Assembly (NCBI RefSeq): GCF_025151995.1
Contig: NZ_CP102290.1
Coordinates: 1,364,001 to 1,428,000 of the forward strand
DNA length: 64,000 nt
Direction of reading: 5' to 3'
Source: Ruminococcus gauvreauii
Lineage (GTDB): Bacteria > Bacillota > Clostridia > Lachnospirales > Lachnospiraceae
Positions 18,123 through 26,950 of the stretch are shown piece by piece; positions within the stretch are counted from its first letter, which is position 1; each line of letters starts with the position of its first letter. A model generated the notes under the pieces. It was not told the DNA's origin, did not search any database, and worked only from the letters and a program-made list of their open reading frames with translations. Position numbers and translations under genes: made by a program.

Positions 18123-19780
18123 CCCTCCAGTTCATGATAATAATAGTCCGGTACCTCATGTACCTGTATTTTGCGCTCCAGGCATTCGTATTCCTGTTCT
18201 CCTGTGAGAAGCACATCCGGCCCGACGTATAGTTCGAAGCCCTCCTTATCCTCTTCCGCAGCAAAGAATGCGTCGGCTTCCTCCTGTGTAGCCGCAAGAA
18301 AGGTATTCTCCGTCTCTCCCGCAAACGCACCATGTTCCAGCGCGATCAGCTCCGGAAGGCAGCGGATCAGCTCCCCGGCATATTCATAGAACATGCGCCC
18401 TTTTGTGGACAGATACCCAACTTTAAAATAGGAGAGCCCTTCCTCATACCCTTCCAGTTCCATCGCACGTTTCAAACGCTCGTATGTAATATCCCTGCAC
18501 AGGTTCTCCTGATTGTTCGTACAGAGGATGAACCTGCGGGTTCCTCCATCCTCCTTGTTCTTTTTCATAACGGCATGTCCCGTCGTACCTGATCCTGCAA
18601 AAAAATCCAGTACCGTGATATCATTGTTTCGGTTGATCATATCAATCAAAAAAGCGTACAGGGAACTTGGCTTCGGATAATCGAACTGCGGCAGTGCAAG
18701 TGCCTTCAGCTCCTTCTGCGCATCTTCATTCGTCCCCACGCCGAGGCTTGCGTTCAGCAGATTCTGGGGCGTTTTGTGGGACAGCTGTCCCGTACGCTGA
18801 TACCGGATGGAAAATTTGCCTGTCTTAACCAGAAAATAAGTTCCCTCCTGCATCTCCTTCTCCAGAGTCTCCTGAACCCATTTATACTCTCCCGAAGCGA
18901 CAAGCGGTGTTATGTTAACCCCATCCTTTACCTCCACTGGCTGCTCCAGCTGAATCTTCATGCCAGCCTTCGGCTTATAGATACCATCCTTAATCTTAAA
19001 ACGTACGCTCCCCGCTGGAAATGTCAGTGTCCTCACAACATTTCCCGTATTCAGCAGCGGAGCATCGTCGCCGTCTATCGTTCCCTGTGAAAACTGATGC
19101 CGGGAATCCAGTGACTTTGCATAGCAGAGGATATACTCCAGCTTTTTTCTGACCTTTTTCGACAGTGCTGGCGGCGTGGAGGTCTTCTCCCACAGGTAAA
19201 TACCCACGAAGTTCTGCTCCTGAAACACCTGGTCGCACAGCATCTTCAGCGTCGTCAGTTCATTTTCATCGATATTCAGGAATATATACCCCTCCGGCTT
19301 CAGCAGCTTCCGGGCGAGGACAAGCCGTGAATGCATAAAGGACGCCCATTTGCTGTGCCTGAACGCATCGTTCGTATCGACATAGTCATCATCGTAAATG
19401 AAATCATTTTTTCCCCGGTTATACGGGGGATCGATGATACACAGATCGATCTGCTCTCTGTGCGTTTTCTGCAGAAGTGTAAGCGCGGCCAGGTTATCCC
19501 CCTCGATCAGATAATTCGATCTCTTCCCGCGGCTGATCCGCAGTTCTTTCTCCTCCTCCAGATACGGCACATGGCTGCGAAGCTTCTCTTCCACATGTTC
19601 CAGATGACGTTCAAACACCATCCCATACTTCTGGCTTTTCACATGTTTCTCGAGTTCACTCAAGTACGTCAGAAACCTGCCTGTGTCTTCTCCTTCATTC
19701 GTCGCGGCGAGAAATGTTCGGATATCCTGAATCTTCTCCATCAGCTCCTCCCGCCTTTGTTTTGACAGATTTGTAGACAT
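18119..19780 (-). CDS. Type III DNA methyltransferase, Mod subunit
   Basis: Mod recognises the target site and methylates adenine N6. The 553-residue protein is beta-class: the catalytic motif CIIDPPYNRGKNDFIYDDDY comes first (about 115-134) and the SAM-binding motif DFFAGSGTTGHAVM later (about 395-408). The target recognition domain lies between. The ATG follows GAAGGAG. It forms an operon with res. Target sequence cannot be predicted from sequence alone. Confidence 0.92.
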   Translation of the reverse strand: MSTNLSKQRREELMEKIQDIRTFLAATNEGEDTGRFLTYLSELEKHVKSQKYGMVFERHLEHVEEKLRSHVPYLEEEKELRISRGKRSNYLIEGDNLAALTLLQKTHREQIDLCIIDPPYNRGKNDFIYDDDYVDTNDAFRHSKWASFMHSRLVLARKLLKPEGYIFLNIDENELTTLKMLCDQVFQEQNFVGIYLWEKTSTPPALSKKVRKKLEYILCYAKSLDSRHQFSQGTIDGDDAPLLNTGNVVRTLTFPAGSVRFKIKDGIYKPKAGMKIQLEQPVEVKDGVNITPLVASGEYKWVQETLEKEMQEGTYFLVKTGKFSIRYQRTGQLSHKTPQNLLNASLGVGTNEDAQKELKALALPQFDYPKPSSLYAFLIDMINRNNDITVLDFFAGSGTTGHAVMKKNKEDGGTRRFILCTNNQENLCRDITYERLKRAMELEGYEEGLSYFKVGYLSTKGRMFYEYAGELIRCLPELIALEHGAFAGETENTFLAATQEEADAFFAAEEDKEGFELYVGPDVLLTGEQEYECLERKIQVHEVPDYYYHELEG

Positions 19781-19798
19781 AAATGTTTCTCCTTCGCA

Positions 19799-20386
19799 TT
19801 ATTCGTACTGTTTCATCGCATCATTTACTGCCTGTTCACAGGCGCGCATCGCCAGAATGGTCCTTTCAAACAGCTCATTCAGTTCCCAGCCCAGCATGTC
19901 CGCTCCTTTTTCGATCACATCCCTGGAACATCCGGCTGCAAATCTCTTATCCTTAAATTTCTTTTTCAGGCTTTTTACTTCCATATCCATCACGCTCCCG
20001 GATGGGCGCATCAGGGCGGCGGCCCCGATCAGTCCCGTCAGTTCATCCGCAGCAAACAACACCTTCTCCATCTGATGCTCCGGCTTCACATCGGTGCACA
20101 GTCCATACCCGTGTGAACATACAGAGTGGATCATATCCTCACCCACACCGCCTTCCCGCAGAAGTTCCGGCGCTTTTTTACAGTGTTCTCCGGGCCACTG
20201 TTCAAAATCAATATCATGGAGCAGCCCGGTAATTCCCCAGTACTCCTCTTCTTCTTCAAATCCCAGTTCAGACGCATACCAGCGCATCACGCCCTCCACG
20301 GTCAGCGCATGGCGGATATGAAATGTATCCTGGTTATATGTTGTCAAAAGCTTCCATGCCTGTTCTCTCGTAATCTGTGAAGTCAT
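19799..20386 (-). CDS. HD/HDIG-domain phosphohydrolase
   Basis: The 195-residue protein has an HD domain with FHIRHALTVEG as first ligand, GLLHDIDFEQW as the HD pair, a later HGYG and AADELTG segment supplying the last ligands, and a helical C-terminus. Such proteins hydrolyse nucleotides or other phosphates; the substrate is not evident. It starts with AAAAGGAG before its ATG, overlaps the upstream DUF2284 stop by 1 nt and lies 18 nt before mod, so it is in the same unit. Confidence 0.8.
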   Translation of the reverse strand: MTSQITREQAWKLLTTYNQDTFHIRHALTVEGVMRWYASELGFEEEEEYWGITGLLHDIDFEQWPGEHCKKAPELLREGGVGEDMIHSVCSHGYGLCTDVKPEHQMEKVLFAADELTGLIGAAALMRPSGSVMDMEVKSLKKKFKDKRFAAGCSRDVIEKGADMLGWELNELFERTILAMRACEQAVNDAMKQYE

Positions 20387-20883
20387 CAGTCTTCTCCTTT
20401 TTGTCTTTGGTGTAAAAATAACGTAAAATAAGCGATTCTGTCATTCCCCATCCAGTATTCCATGCCGGCCGTCTCCGCCATCTTTCTGGCGTCAATACAG
20501 TATGCAGACAGACAGGAGTCTTTTCCCATCGGACCGGCTGCCATGGTAAGACCCTCGATCCCCTGTTCTTTGAACCGACTGACCAGTTTTTTTGTCATCT
20601 CATTATGTTTCTGCTTCTTTTTTTTGAGCGTTCTCTCTTCATTGAAATCTTCTGCCTCCCATACAGTCTGCAGAATCAGCGCCTTCTCATACTGCTGCGC
20701 TTTTTCTTTCATCTCCTGCACACTTCCGCATATCGGAGGACACGCAGGAAGTACATTGTAATTCCCGCACAAATTATCTTCACAGTATTTTCGGTAATCC
20801 GGGTTAAACTCAAGATCGGATACATGAATCTCTGCCGTATGGTCAAATCCCACTTCCACTGCCATCTTCTGAAGTTCTGTCAT
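20386..20883 (-). CDS. DUF2284 metal-binding protein
   Basis: The 165-residue protein matches DUF2284, predicted metal-binding proteins of unknown function. It has conserved cysteines in CEDNLCGNYNVLPACPPICGS and in SCLSAYCIDARKM near the C-terminus, which probably hold a metal or iron-sulfur centre. The ATG at 20883 has AGGAGG 6 nt away; the ATG at 20889 touches that site and is less likely. It is the first gene of the run leading to mod and res. Confidence 0.8.
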   Translation of the reverse strand: MTELQKMAVEVGFDHTAEIHVSDLEFNPDYRKYCEDNLCGNYNVLPACPPICGSVQEMKEKAQQYEKALILQTVWEAEDFNEERTLKKKKQKHNEMTKKLVSRFKEQGIEGLTMAAGPMGKDSCLSAYCIDARKMAETAGMEYWMGNDRIAYFTLFLHQRQKGED

Positions 20884-20962
20884 AATCATCCTCCTGTCTG
20901 AATGAAATTCTCATATACCGATTATACTTCGATTTTGACACGGTTACAATACTGCTGTCTTT

Positions 20963-21988
20963 TTATTTCTGTTTTTTGACCTCCACCACAATGCCCCCGA
21001 TGACAAACGCAGCCCCCATACAGACACAGGAGATCAAAAGTATCAGTTTGATATTACCGTCAATGTAAGTTCCTGACCACCTGGCAAAGTTATGTACCGG
21101 AAGTGCAGGCGGTGTCCCTTCCAGGATGCTGTTTATCACGCCATTAATCAGATAACTGTAGATCCCTGCAGCCAGACAGCAGATTCCTGTACGGAACAGC
21201 GGATTTAATCTGACGTACCGGATCACCAGCATAAATATCCACGGCAGCAGCAGGCCTGCGGCTGTTATCGGACACGCTGTCTTAAGGAACTGACCGGCTG
21301 TTTTGTTGTACCAGCATGCCGCCAGAACCAGCAGAAATAGAAAAACTGTGTCCACAGTAAAGCAAAGCAGTGTCCTATGCCGGTAAAGACCTCCCGGCAG
21401 CGGCAGCGCACGCAGTACAAACGGCAGAAAGATCACCACAGCGGCAAATAAGATCGAGACAAACGTGATACCAAACCAGTCCCCTCCGGTATAGACACAG
21501 CAGGTGAACAGCAGCAGGTTCAGTGATACATAGAAAGCCGCCAGCGTCCACAGTGCCCTGTTCTTTTTTAAAATCATCGGAAGGCTCGTCAGTGAAAAGG
21601 CCGTTAGCACTGCCGTCAACACAATAAAAAACCAGGACAGCCTGTGATCGACCGCAAGGTTTGTAATCAGGCACGCCAGCAGCCCGGCTCCGTACAGAAT
21701 ATAGAAGACCCAGGCGTATGCCTTTACCATATGGCGGAATTTCAGCGCCTGCCGTTCTATTTCCCGCTGTCTCACATCTTCACTCGCCGTCACCAGTTCG
21801 TGTTCTGTGATTTCCAGCACACCGCAGATATCAGACACCAGTGAGATATCCGGGTAGGAAACCCCTCTTTCCCACTTGGATACGGCAGACTCGGTGACAA
21901 ACAGCAGTTCTGCCAGCTCCTTCTGTGTCAATCCTTTTTCCTTCCTCTTTTTAATGATAAACTTTCCGAATGTACTTTTTTCTTTCAT
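20963..21988 (-). CDS. XRE-family regulator with membrane domain
   Basis: The 341-residue protein starts with an XRE helix-turn-helix (residues 6-60: GLTQKELAELLFVTESAVSKWE) and continues with about seven to eight hydrophobic segments. This makes it a membrane-anchored regulator of the type common in Firmicutes. The signal and targets are unknown. The ATG at 21988 has AAGGGAG 8 nt upstream. No partner gene is adjacent; M14 peptidase lies about 100 nt upstream in the same direction. Confidence 0.82.
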   Translation of the reverse strand: MKEKSTFGKFIIKKRKEKGLTQKELAELLFVTESAVSKWERGVSYPDISLVSDICGVLEITEHELVTASEDVRQREIERQALKFRHMVKAYAWVFYILYGAGLLACLITNLAVDHRLSWFFIVLTAVLTAFSLTSLPMILKKNRALWTLAAFYVSLNLLLFTCCVYTGGDWFGITFVSILFAAVVIFLPFVLRALPLPGGLYRHRTLLCFTVDTVFLFLLVLAACWYNKTAGQFLKTACPITAAGLLLPWIFMLVIRYVRLNPLFRTGICCLAAGIYSYLINGVINSILEGTPPALPVHNFARWSGTYIDGNIKLILLISCVCMGAAFVIGGIVVEVKKQK

Positions 21989-22092
21989 CCATGCGACTCC
22001 CTTCAACAAGTGATAAAGCCGTTATATCAATTCTGTATACAAAAGTCAACGAATTGCCGTAAAACGGGCACCCGACCGTTAAGCCAGCGCCA

Positions 22093-23001
22093 TTATCCGG
22101 CAAAAAACCGTGCAAGCGCCGGCCACAAGAACCTGTTGGCAGACCAGATGGCAGGATACTCTTCCATGGACAGCGGACACTCGCCCGCCCCATTCTCAAT
22201 CGTCACCGACGGAATCCCCCGTTCAAGCACAAAGTAATCACTGCAGCCAGCGGCATCCTGTGCATCCTGTATGCTGGATACCTGTTCATATCCTGTCACA
22301 CGGCCGGCCAGCCGCGCCAGCTTACGTTCCCGTTCCAGCAGCTCACCGCCGCATCCATAGTCCCAGTAAATGACATTTCCCGAAGAGTGATAGGACAGGG
22401 TGCAGGCCAGCGGATACTCCTCGGCTACCGAGAGGATTGCCTCCACTTCAGGCTCAGATCCCGGATACGGTCCCTTATAGTGATCCGCAGACGGCATTGA
22501 GGCTCCCTGAAAGGATCTCCATCCGGAATCAAAGTTCCGGTTCAGGTCCACACCGCGCGCATTGGCTTTCCATCTTTTCCAGTATTCCCCCCTGTCTTTG
22601 TCTGCTTTTCCTGCACACAGGTCATTCAGGTAACACTGTTCCAGCTCTTTTCGAAGTCCGGCATGCCGGATTCCCCCGATTCCCTGCCGGCTGATGACCA
22701 CTCCGTCCGGATTTGTCATCGGCAATACGTGAAAGCACACCCGCTCCGTCAGTCCATGGTAATATTTCAGTGCATCCTCCAGCTGCTGTACCGCCAGAAG
22801 AGTATTCATATACTCTCTTCCATGGATTGACGCCTGGATCAGTACATGATATTCGGACCGCGTGCTGCCAAGCACTGCCTCCAGAATCTCCCGTCCATCC
22901 GCCGTCACGGCACGTACTGCCACCCTCAGTCTCTCAGGATAGCGGTATGCAAGCTGATTCAGTTTTTCTTTTAACCATTCATATAAACAGGCTTCTGACA
23001 T
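22093..23001 (-). CDS. M14-family zinc carboxypeptidase
   Basis: The 302-residue protein has the M14 zinc ligands: ASIHGREY (HxxE) near 75 and a third His in LSYHSSG near 205. The substrate-binding arginine/asparagine region is RGVDLNRNFDSGW, and the catalytic Glu lies in VTIENGAG. No signal peptide is visible, so it may act inside the cell, perhaps on peptidoglycan peptides such as DL-endopeptidase substrates; that is inference. The ATG at 23001 follows GAGGTGGAG; the longer frame upstream overlaps a terminator. Confidence 0.87.
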   Translation of the reverse strand: MSEACLYEWLKEKLNQLAYRYPERLRVAVRAVTADGREILEAVLGSTRSEYHVLIQASIHGREYMNTLLAVQQLEDALKYYHGLTERVCFHVLPMTNPDGVVISRQGIGGIRHAGLRKELEQCYLNDLCAGKADKDRGEYWKRWKANARGVDLNRNFDSGWRSFQGASMPSADHYKGPYPGSEPEVEAILSVAEEYPLACTLSYHSSGNVIYWDYGCGGELLERERKLARLAGRVTGYEQVSSIQDAQDAAGCSDYFVLERGIPSVTIENGAGECPLSMEEYPAIWSANRFLWPALARFFAG

Positions 23002-23049
23002 TTTTTTGTACTCCACCTCGATACCATTCCGTACAAATATATGCATAAA

Positions 23050-23092
23050 TAAGGCACGGTTCCACTCTATCGTGAAGCAGTGCCTCATTTTT
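23050..23092 (-). terminator. Intrinsic terminator after the WYL regulator
   Basis: On the minus strand AATGAGGCAC pairs with GTGCCTTATT around an imperfect loop that also pairs partly (CTTCAC/GTGGAA), ending in TTT. It overlaps the end of the WYL gene. Confidence 0.6.
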
Positions 23093-24039
23093 TATTGATT
23101 TAACAGACGAACATCGTATATCGTAGCTATATCATGTATTCTGCGTTTTATTTCTGCGCGGATATGTAACGGCTCTAAACACTCACATTTATCTCCAAAG
23201 CTCAAAAGAATACCGTAATAGTAATCGTTCTCTGCAAAAGGAAAATTAACCATGTAATGCTCGTCCCCGTCTGACGAAAAATCTTCATAAGTGCAAAAAT
23301 CAAGCACTCTGTCCATGACAGATTTATGAATACGGATTCTAATTCTTGTTTGCATAGTTGCCCAAATATCATCAAAATCCAACTGCGGTTTTTGATAATC
23401 TCGCGGTACGAAAATTCCCTCTTTCATTTTCAGGTTTGACATGCGGGATAATCGAAATAACCGAAAATCATTTCTTTTGCGGCAATACCCTTGTAAGTAC
23501 CAATGATTGCCTTTTAATACAAGCTGATACGGCTCAACTGTTCGTGCGGTTTTATTTCCGTGGTGAGCGATATATTCAAAGTCCAGCAGCTTATTCTCCT
23601 GCAAAGCTGATTTAATAATCTCTAAATATGGTTGTATATTGCTGTTGCCTGTCCACGGACGTAAATCTATACATATTTGACTGACTTTTAATTCAATTTC
23701 TTTCGCTCTGTCGGCAGGGATAAAACTCCTGACTTTCGCGAGGGCGTGTACCAGTTCGTCACCTCGTATCATGCCCGAAAGACTGGAAAGGCCCATCAAA
23801 AGAGCAGAAAGGTCATCAGCCGAAAAAACCTTTTTATCAATCTTGTATTCCTGCATGATTTCAAAGCCTCCGCCTACTCCCGCTGTCGAGCGGACAGGAA
23901 TACCCGCCATGTTGATTGCGTCTATATCGCGGTAGATTGTGCGGGGTGAAACTTCAAACATATCTGCTAACTCCTGTGCGCCTACCCGCTTTTTATCAAG
24001 AAGTATCATAATAATGCTAACAAGCCTGTCTACTTTCAT
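23092..24039 (-). CDS. HTH/WYL-domain transcriptional regulator
   Basis: This 315-residue regulator has an N-terminal HTH_11 domain (KKRVGAQELADMFEVSPRTI) and a C-terminal WYL domain (about 135-215, WYLQGYCRKRNDFRLFRLSRM). It is transcribed away from a DJ-1/PfpI-type gene. This pairing is common for YafY-like regulators and suggests control of that neighbour. The base composition is more AT-rich than the flanking genes. The ATG at 24039 was chosen over an upstream TTG at 24057. Confidence 0.85.
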   Translation of the reverse strand: MKVDRLVSIIMILLDKKRVGAQELADMFEVSPRTIYRDIDAINMAGIPVRSTAGVGGGFEIMQEYKIDKKVFSADDLSALLMGLSSLSGMIRGDELVHALAKVRSFIPADRAKEIELKVSQICIDLRPWTGNSNIQPYLEIIKSALQENKLLDFEYIAHHGNKTARTVEPYQLVLKGNHWYLQGYCRKRNDFRLFRLSRMSNLKMKEGIFVPRDYQKPQLDFDDIWATMQTRIRIRIHKSVMDRVLDFCTYEDFSSDGDEHYMVNFPFAENDYYYGILLSFGDKCECLEPLHIRAEIKRRIHDIATIYDVRLLNQ

Positions 24040-24074
24040 CTGATAGCCGCCTTTCAATTAAATTGCTGCCATAC

Positions 24075-24085
24075 TGTTGTCAACA
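24075..24085. promoter_or_regulatory. Small inverted repeat in the divergent WYL/DJ-1 promoter region
   Basis: TGTTG-t-CAACA lies in the 106-nt gap between the two divergent genes. On the minus strand it overlaps TTGACA, which has TAATTG 17 nt further as a weak -10. This would allow the regulator to control its own promoter and that of the DJ-1 gene. Confidence 0.35.
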
Positions 24086-24145
24086 ATTACATGGTACAAT
24101 AAAAATAAAAGTAAATCAATAAGACAATGAAGACGGAGGAAAATC

Positions 24146-24784
24146 ATGTTTACAATCTATGTTTATGTACTTGATACTTTAGCTGACTGGGAGTTGGGGC
24201 ACGTTATTTCGGAGCTTAATTCTGGTCGATTTTTCAAAAAAGACGCGCAGCGTGTATTGCTCAAAACAGTCAGCTTTACGAAGGATCCAATCCATACAAT
24301 GGGTGGTCTTACAATCATGCCTGATTGCTTAATTGATGATATTGTTGTGAGTGAAACAAGTGTATTGCTTTTACCGGGTGCAGATACATGGAATGACCCA
24401 AAGCATAGGGCTGTCCTGGAAAAAGCAAGCGAGTTTCTCTCTTTAGGAGCTACGGTCTGTGCAATTTGCGGTGCAACCGCCGCCCTTGCGGACTTTGGAC
24501 TATTGGACAATCGTCCGCATACCAGTAATGGGGCGGGATTTCTCGAAATGTTTTCTCCTTGCTATCAAGGGCAAAGTTTTTATATAGACAGGCCGTCAGT
24601 AGCTGATAACAACCTGATTACTGCAAATCCCACAGGAGCTTTGCTGTGGGCAAAACAAATTATTGAGCGTTTAGGCGTTTTTGAAACAAAAACACTGGAA
24701 GCGTGGTACGACTATTTCAGTACTGGTAAGCCTGAATATTTCTTTGCACTCATGCAAACTTTGCCGTCCGGCAATAGAAACTGA
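24146..24784 (+). CDS. DJ-1/PfpI family protein (glutamine amidotransferase-like)
   Basis: The 212-residue protein has the DJ-1/PfpI fold: VSETSVLLLPGADTWND and then the nucleophile-elbow region VCAICGATAALADFGLLD near 110. The Cys in AICGAT is in the expected position. Members are proteases, glyoxalases, or amidases of unclear substrate. GGAGG precedes the ATG. AT-rich compared with neighbours and paired with a WYL regulator, suggesting joint transfer. Confidence 0.83.
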   Translation: MFTIYVYVLDTLADWELGHVISELNSGRFFKKDAQRVLLKTVSFTKDPIHTMGGLTIMPDCLIDDIVVSETSVLLLPGADTWNDPKHRAVLEKASEFLSLGATVCAICGATAALADFGLLDNRPHTSNGAGFLEMFSPCYQGQSFYIDRPSVADNNLITANPTGALLWAKQIIERLGVFETKTLEAWYDYFSTGKPEYFFALMQTLPSGNRN

Positions 24785-24828
24785 TATATCACAAGCAATA
24801 TAAAGCATTACCTGCCGCATAAGCAGCA

Positions 24829-24861
24829 AAGCCGCACAAACGTAATGTTCATGCGGCTTTA
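24829..24861. terminator. Hairpin between convergent genes
   Basis: AAAGCCGCA pairs with TGCGGCTTT across a 15-nt loop, between the DJ-1-like gene and the convergent dehydrogenase gene. No strong T tract follows on either strand, so terminator function is uncertain. Confidence 0.4.
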
Positions 24862-24913
24862 CGGCGTTTGTAAAGCAAAAATTATCGTTGAGTTTAGCAG
24901 ACTATTCTATCTG

Positions 24914-26104
24914 CTATTTTTTATTGCATACAGTCTGAAAACTGCCATCCTCCGGAATTGCCTCCGGCAGCATAAAATCTGTAGACGTGCGGACAAATAC
25001 ATTTTCTTCTGCAGAACGCAGGATCCCTTCCATCACTTCCAGAACGTGCAGCGCCATATCTCCGGAAGCACGGTTGCTCCGCCCTTCTTCAATGGCATAA
25101 GCCATATCGACCATACCGATACCCCGGCTGTTTTCTGCCTGGCTGATGGAATTGTACTGATGTCTGACCTCAATCTCTTCCCATGGAGTCTTTAACATCT
25201 CTTCGGAGCGCGGCATGGCAAGCCACCGGCAGTTCTTCTGAGTCCTCAGCAGTACTTTTCCTCCGAACAGGTTCGGCCCGTCACACGGGTCCGGTTCCAG
25301 CATGCACAGCGTCCCCTTTGTCCCGTAGAGTTCCATGCGCGGCATCTCCGACTCCCAGACATCGAAGCTCACGCACAGATTGATCAGCGCTCCGCTTTTA
25401 AATTTCAGATTCGCAGCAATATGCGTGTCCACATTTACCGGAACCTCCCTGCCCTTTTGGGCTTCGCTTTGAATGATCCGCACATCTTCAGCACGGGTGC
25501 CCATGGCACAGATGCTCTCCACCGGCCCGAGCAGTGACACAAGGGCCGTCAGATAATACGGTCCCATATCAAACAGCGGTCCTGACCCCGGCTGATAATA
25601 GAATCCCGGATTGGGATGGAACCATTCCCATCCGCGACACACCATACTGGCCATACCGCCGATGACATTTCCGATCGTCCCGTTATCCAGAACACTCCTG
25701 TACTCCTGCAGTCTGCCTCCCATAAACGTGTCCGGGGCACAGCCGACATAGAGTTTTTTTTCTTTCGCGAGGGTCATGATCTCCTGACCCTGTGCAAATG
25801 TCGCTGCAAGCGGCTTTTCGGAATACACGTGTTTACCGGCTTTCAAGGCTTCCAGGTTGTAATAATAATGCACATCCGGTGTCGTCAGGTTTAAAACAAT
25901 ATCGACCTCCGGATCCGCAATCAGTTCCTCTCCCGATCCATATGGCTTTTTAAATCCATACTCTTCTGCTTTCCTTCTGGATTTCTCCAGGCTTCTGGTC
26001 GCACACGCATACAGTTCCACGACGTCTGAATATTTCTTCAGATTGTTCAGGTAAGCACGACTGATATCCCCGACTCCGATAACTCCTACTTTGAATTTTT
26101 TCAT
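24914..26104 (-). CDS. Gfo/Idh/MocA-family oxidoreductase
   Basis: The 396-residue protein has an N-terminal Rossmann fold (VGVIGVGDISRAYLNN, residues 5-20) and the family motif YSEKPLAATF near 95, with a C-terminal GFO_IDH domain. These NAD(P)-dependent enzymes act on sugars or inositols; the substrate cannot be assigned. The ATG at 26104 follows GAGAGGGTG; the extension to 26176 has no site. It stands alone. Confidence 0.87.
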   Translation of the reverse strand: MKKFKVGVIGVGDISRAYLNNLKKYSDVVELYACATRSLEKSRRKAEEYGFKKPYGSGEELIADPEVDIVLNLTTPDVHYYYNLEALKAGKHVYSEKPLAATFAQGQEIMTLAKEKKLYVGCAPDTFMGGRLQEYRSVLDNGTIGNVIGGMASMVCRGWEWFHPNPGFYYQPGSGPLFDMGPYYLTALVSLLGPVESICAMGTRAEDVRIIQSEAQKGREVPVNVDTHIAANLKFKSGALINLCVSFDVWESEMPRMELYGTKGTLCMLEPDPCDGPNLFGGKVLLRTQKNCRWLAMPRSEEMLKTPWEEIEVRHQYNSISQAENSRGIGMVDMAYAIEEGRSNRASGDMALHVLEVMEGILRSAEENVFVRTSTDFMLPEAIPEDGSFQTVCNKK

Positions 26105-26238
26105 TCTGTCACCCTCTCTTATCCGTATTTTAAACAAAAACACCCCAAATGTTTCGTACCTTTCATTATACAGCATCTGTTTTCAGAATGATATTTGATT
26201 CTTGCTTTATTTCTCCTTTCTTTTCCCTGAATATATGC

Positions 26239-26244
26239 TATAAT
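26239..26244 (+). promoter_or_regulatory. Extended -10 promoter just before the DUF218 gene
   Basis: TATAAT preceded by TATGC forms an extended -10 element. Only 8 nt separate it from the ATG at 26253, so the transcript would start at or within a few bases of the start codon. Confidence 0.5.
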
Positions 26245-26252
26245 ACGATATT

Positions 26253-26912
26253 ATGAATCTATTAATGATACCAGTAATCCCGGCTGTCCTGATACTACTG
26301 CTGACCATCGCCGTGAGCCTGTATATCACAGCCACGTCAAAAAACTTCATACTGACAGAAGATTTGGCTGCCAAAAAAACGGGCGCCGATGGTATTCTCA
26401 TTTTGGGAGCCGCTGTATGGGAGGGTCAGAAACCAAGTCACATGCTGCACGACCGGCTGCTGACCGGGATCAGTCTTTACCGGCGAGGTGCAGCGCCCAA
26501 GATCATCGTCAGCGGTGACCACGGCAGGCCAGACTATGACGAAGTCAATGTCATGAAAGACTTTGCCATGCGCTGCGGCGTTCCCTCAGAAGATATTTTT
26601 ATGGACCACGCAGGATTCAACACGTATGACAGTATGTACCGGGCCAGAGAGGTCTTTCAGGCAGAACGCCTTATCGTTGTCACCCAGCGCTATCATCTCT
26701 ACCGCTCACTCTACACAGCCCGCCGTCTCGGCCTTGCGGCATACGGCGTCTGTGCCGACAGACGCCCGTATACAAAGCGCCTGCACCGAAACATCCGTGA
26801 ACTCCTTTCCCGTGATAAGGCAGTTGTTATGACCTTCCTGAAACCAAAGCCAAAATATCTGGGACCGGTGATACCCATCACCGGAAACGGTGATCTTACG
26901 AATGACCGATAG
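26253..26912 (+). CDS. DUF218/SanA-YdcF family membrane protein
   Basis: The 219-residue protein begins with one membrane segment (residues 3-27) followed by a DUF218 domain: ADGILILGAAVWEGQKPS, KIIVSGDHGRPDYDEVNVM and VVTQRYHLYRSLYTARRLGL. Members such as SanA affect envelope permeability; the biochemistry is not settled. No Shine-Dalgarno site precedes the ATG, and the -10 element ends 8 nt upstream, so the mRNA may be leaderless. Confidence 0.82.
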   Translation: MNLLMIPVIPAVLILLLTIAVSLYITATSKNFILTEDLAAKKTGADGILILGAAVWEGQKPSHMLHDRLLTGISLYRRGAAPKIIVSGDHGRPDYDEVNVMKDFAMRCGVPSEDIFMDHAGFNTYDSMYRAREVFQAERLIVVTQRYHLYRSLYTARRLGLAAYGVCADRRPYTKRLHRNIRELLSRDKAVVMTFLKPKPKYLGPVIPITGNGDLTNDR

Positions 26913-26950
26913 CAGAAGAACAGGCATATTACCTCTGTTCTTTTGCTATC
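26908..26950. terminator. Bidirectional hairpin between DUF218 and M23 genes
   Basis: GATAGCAGAAGAACAG can pair with CTGTTCTTTTGCTATC (one mismatched step) across 11 nt. It covers both convergent gene ends. Confidence 0.6.
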
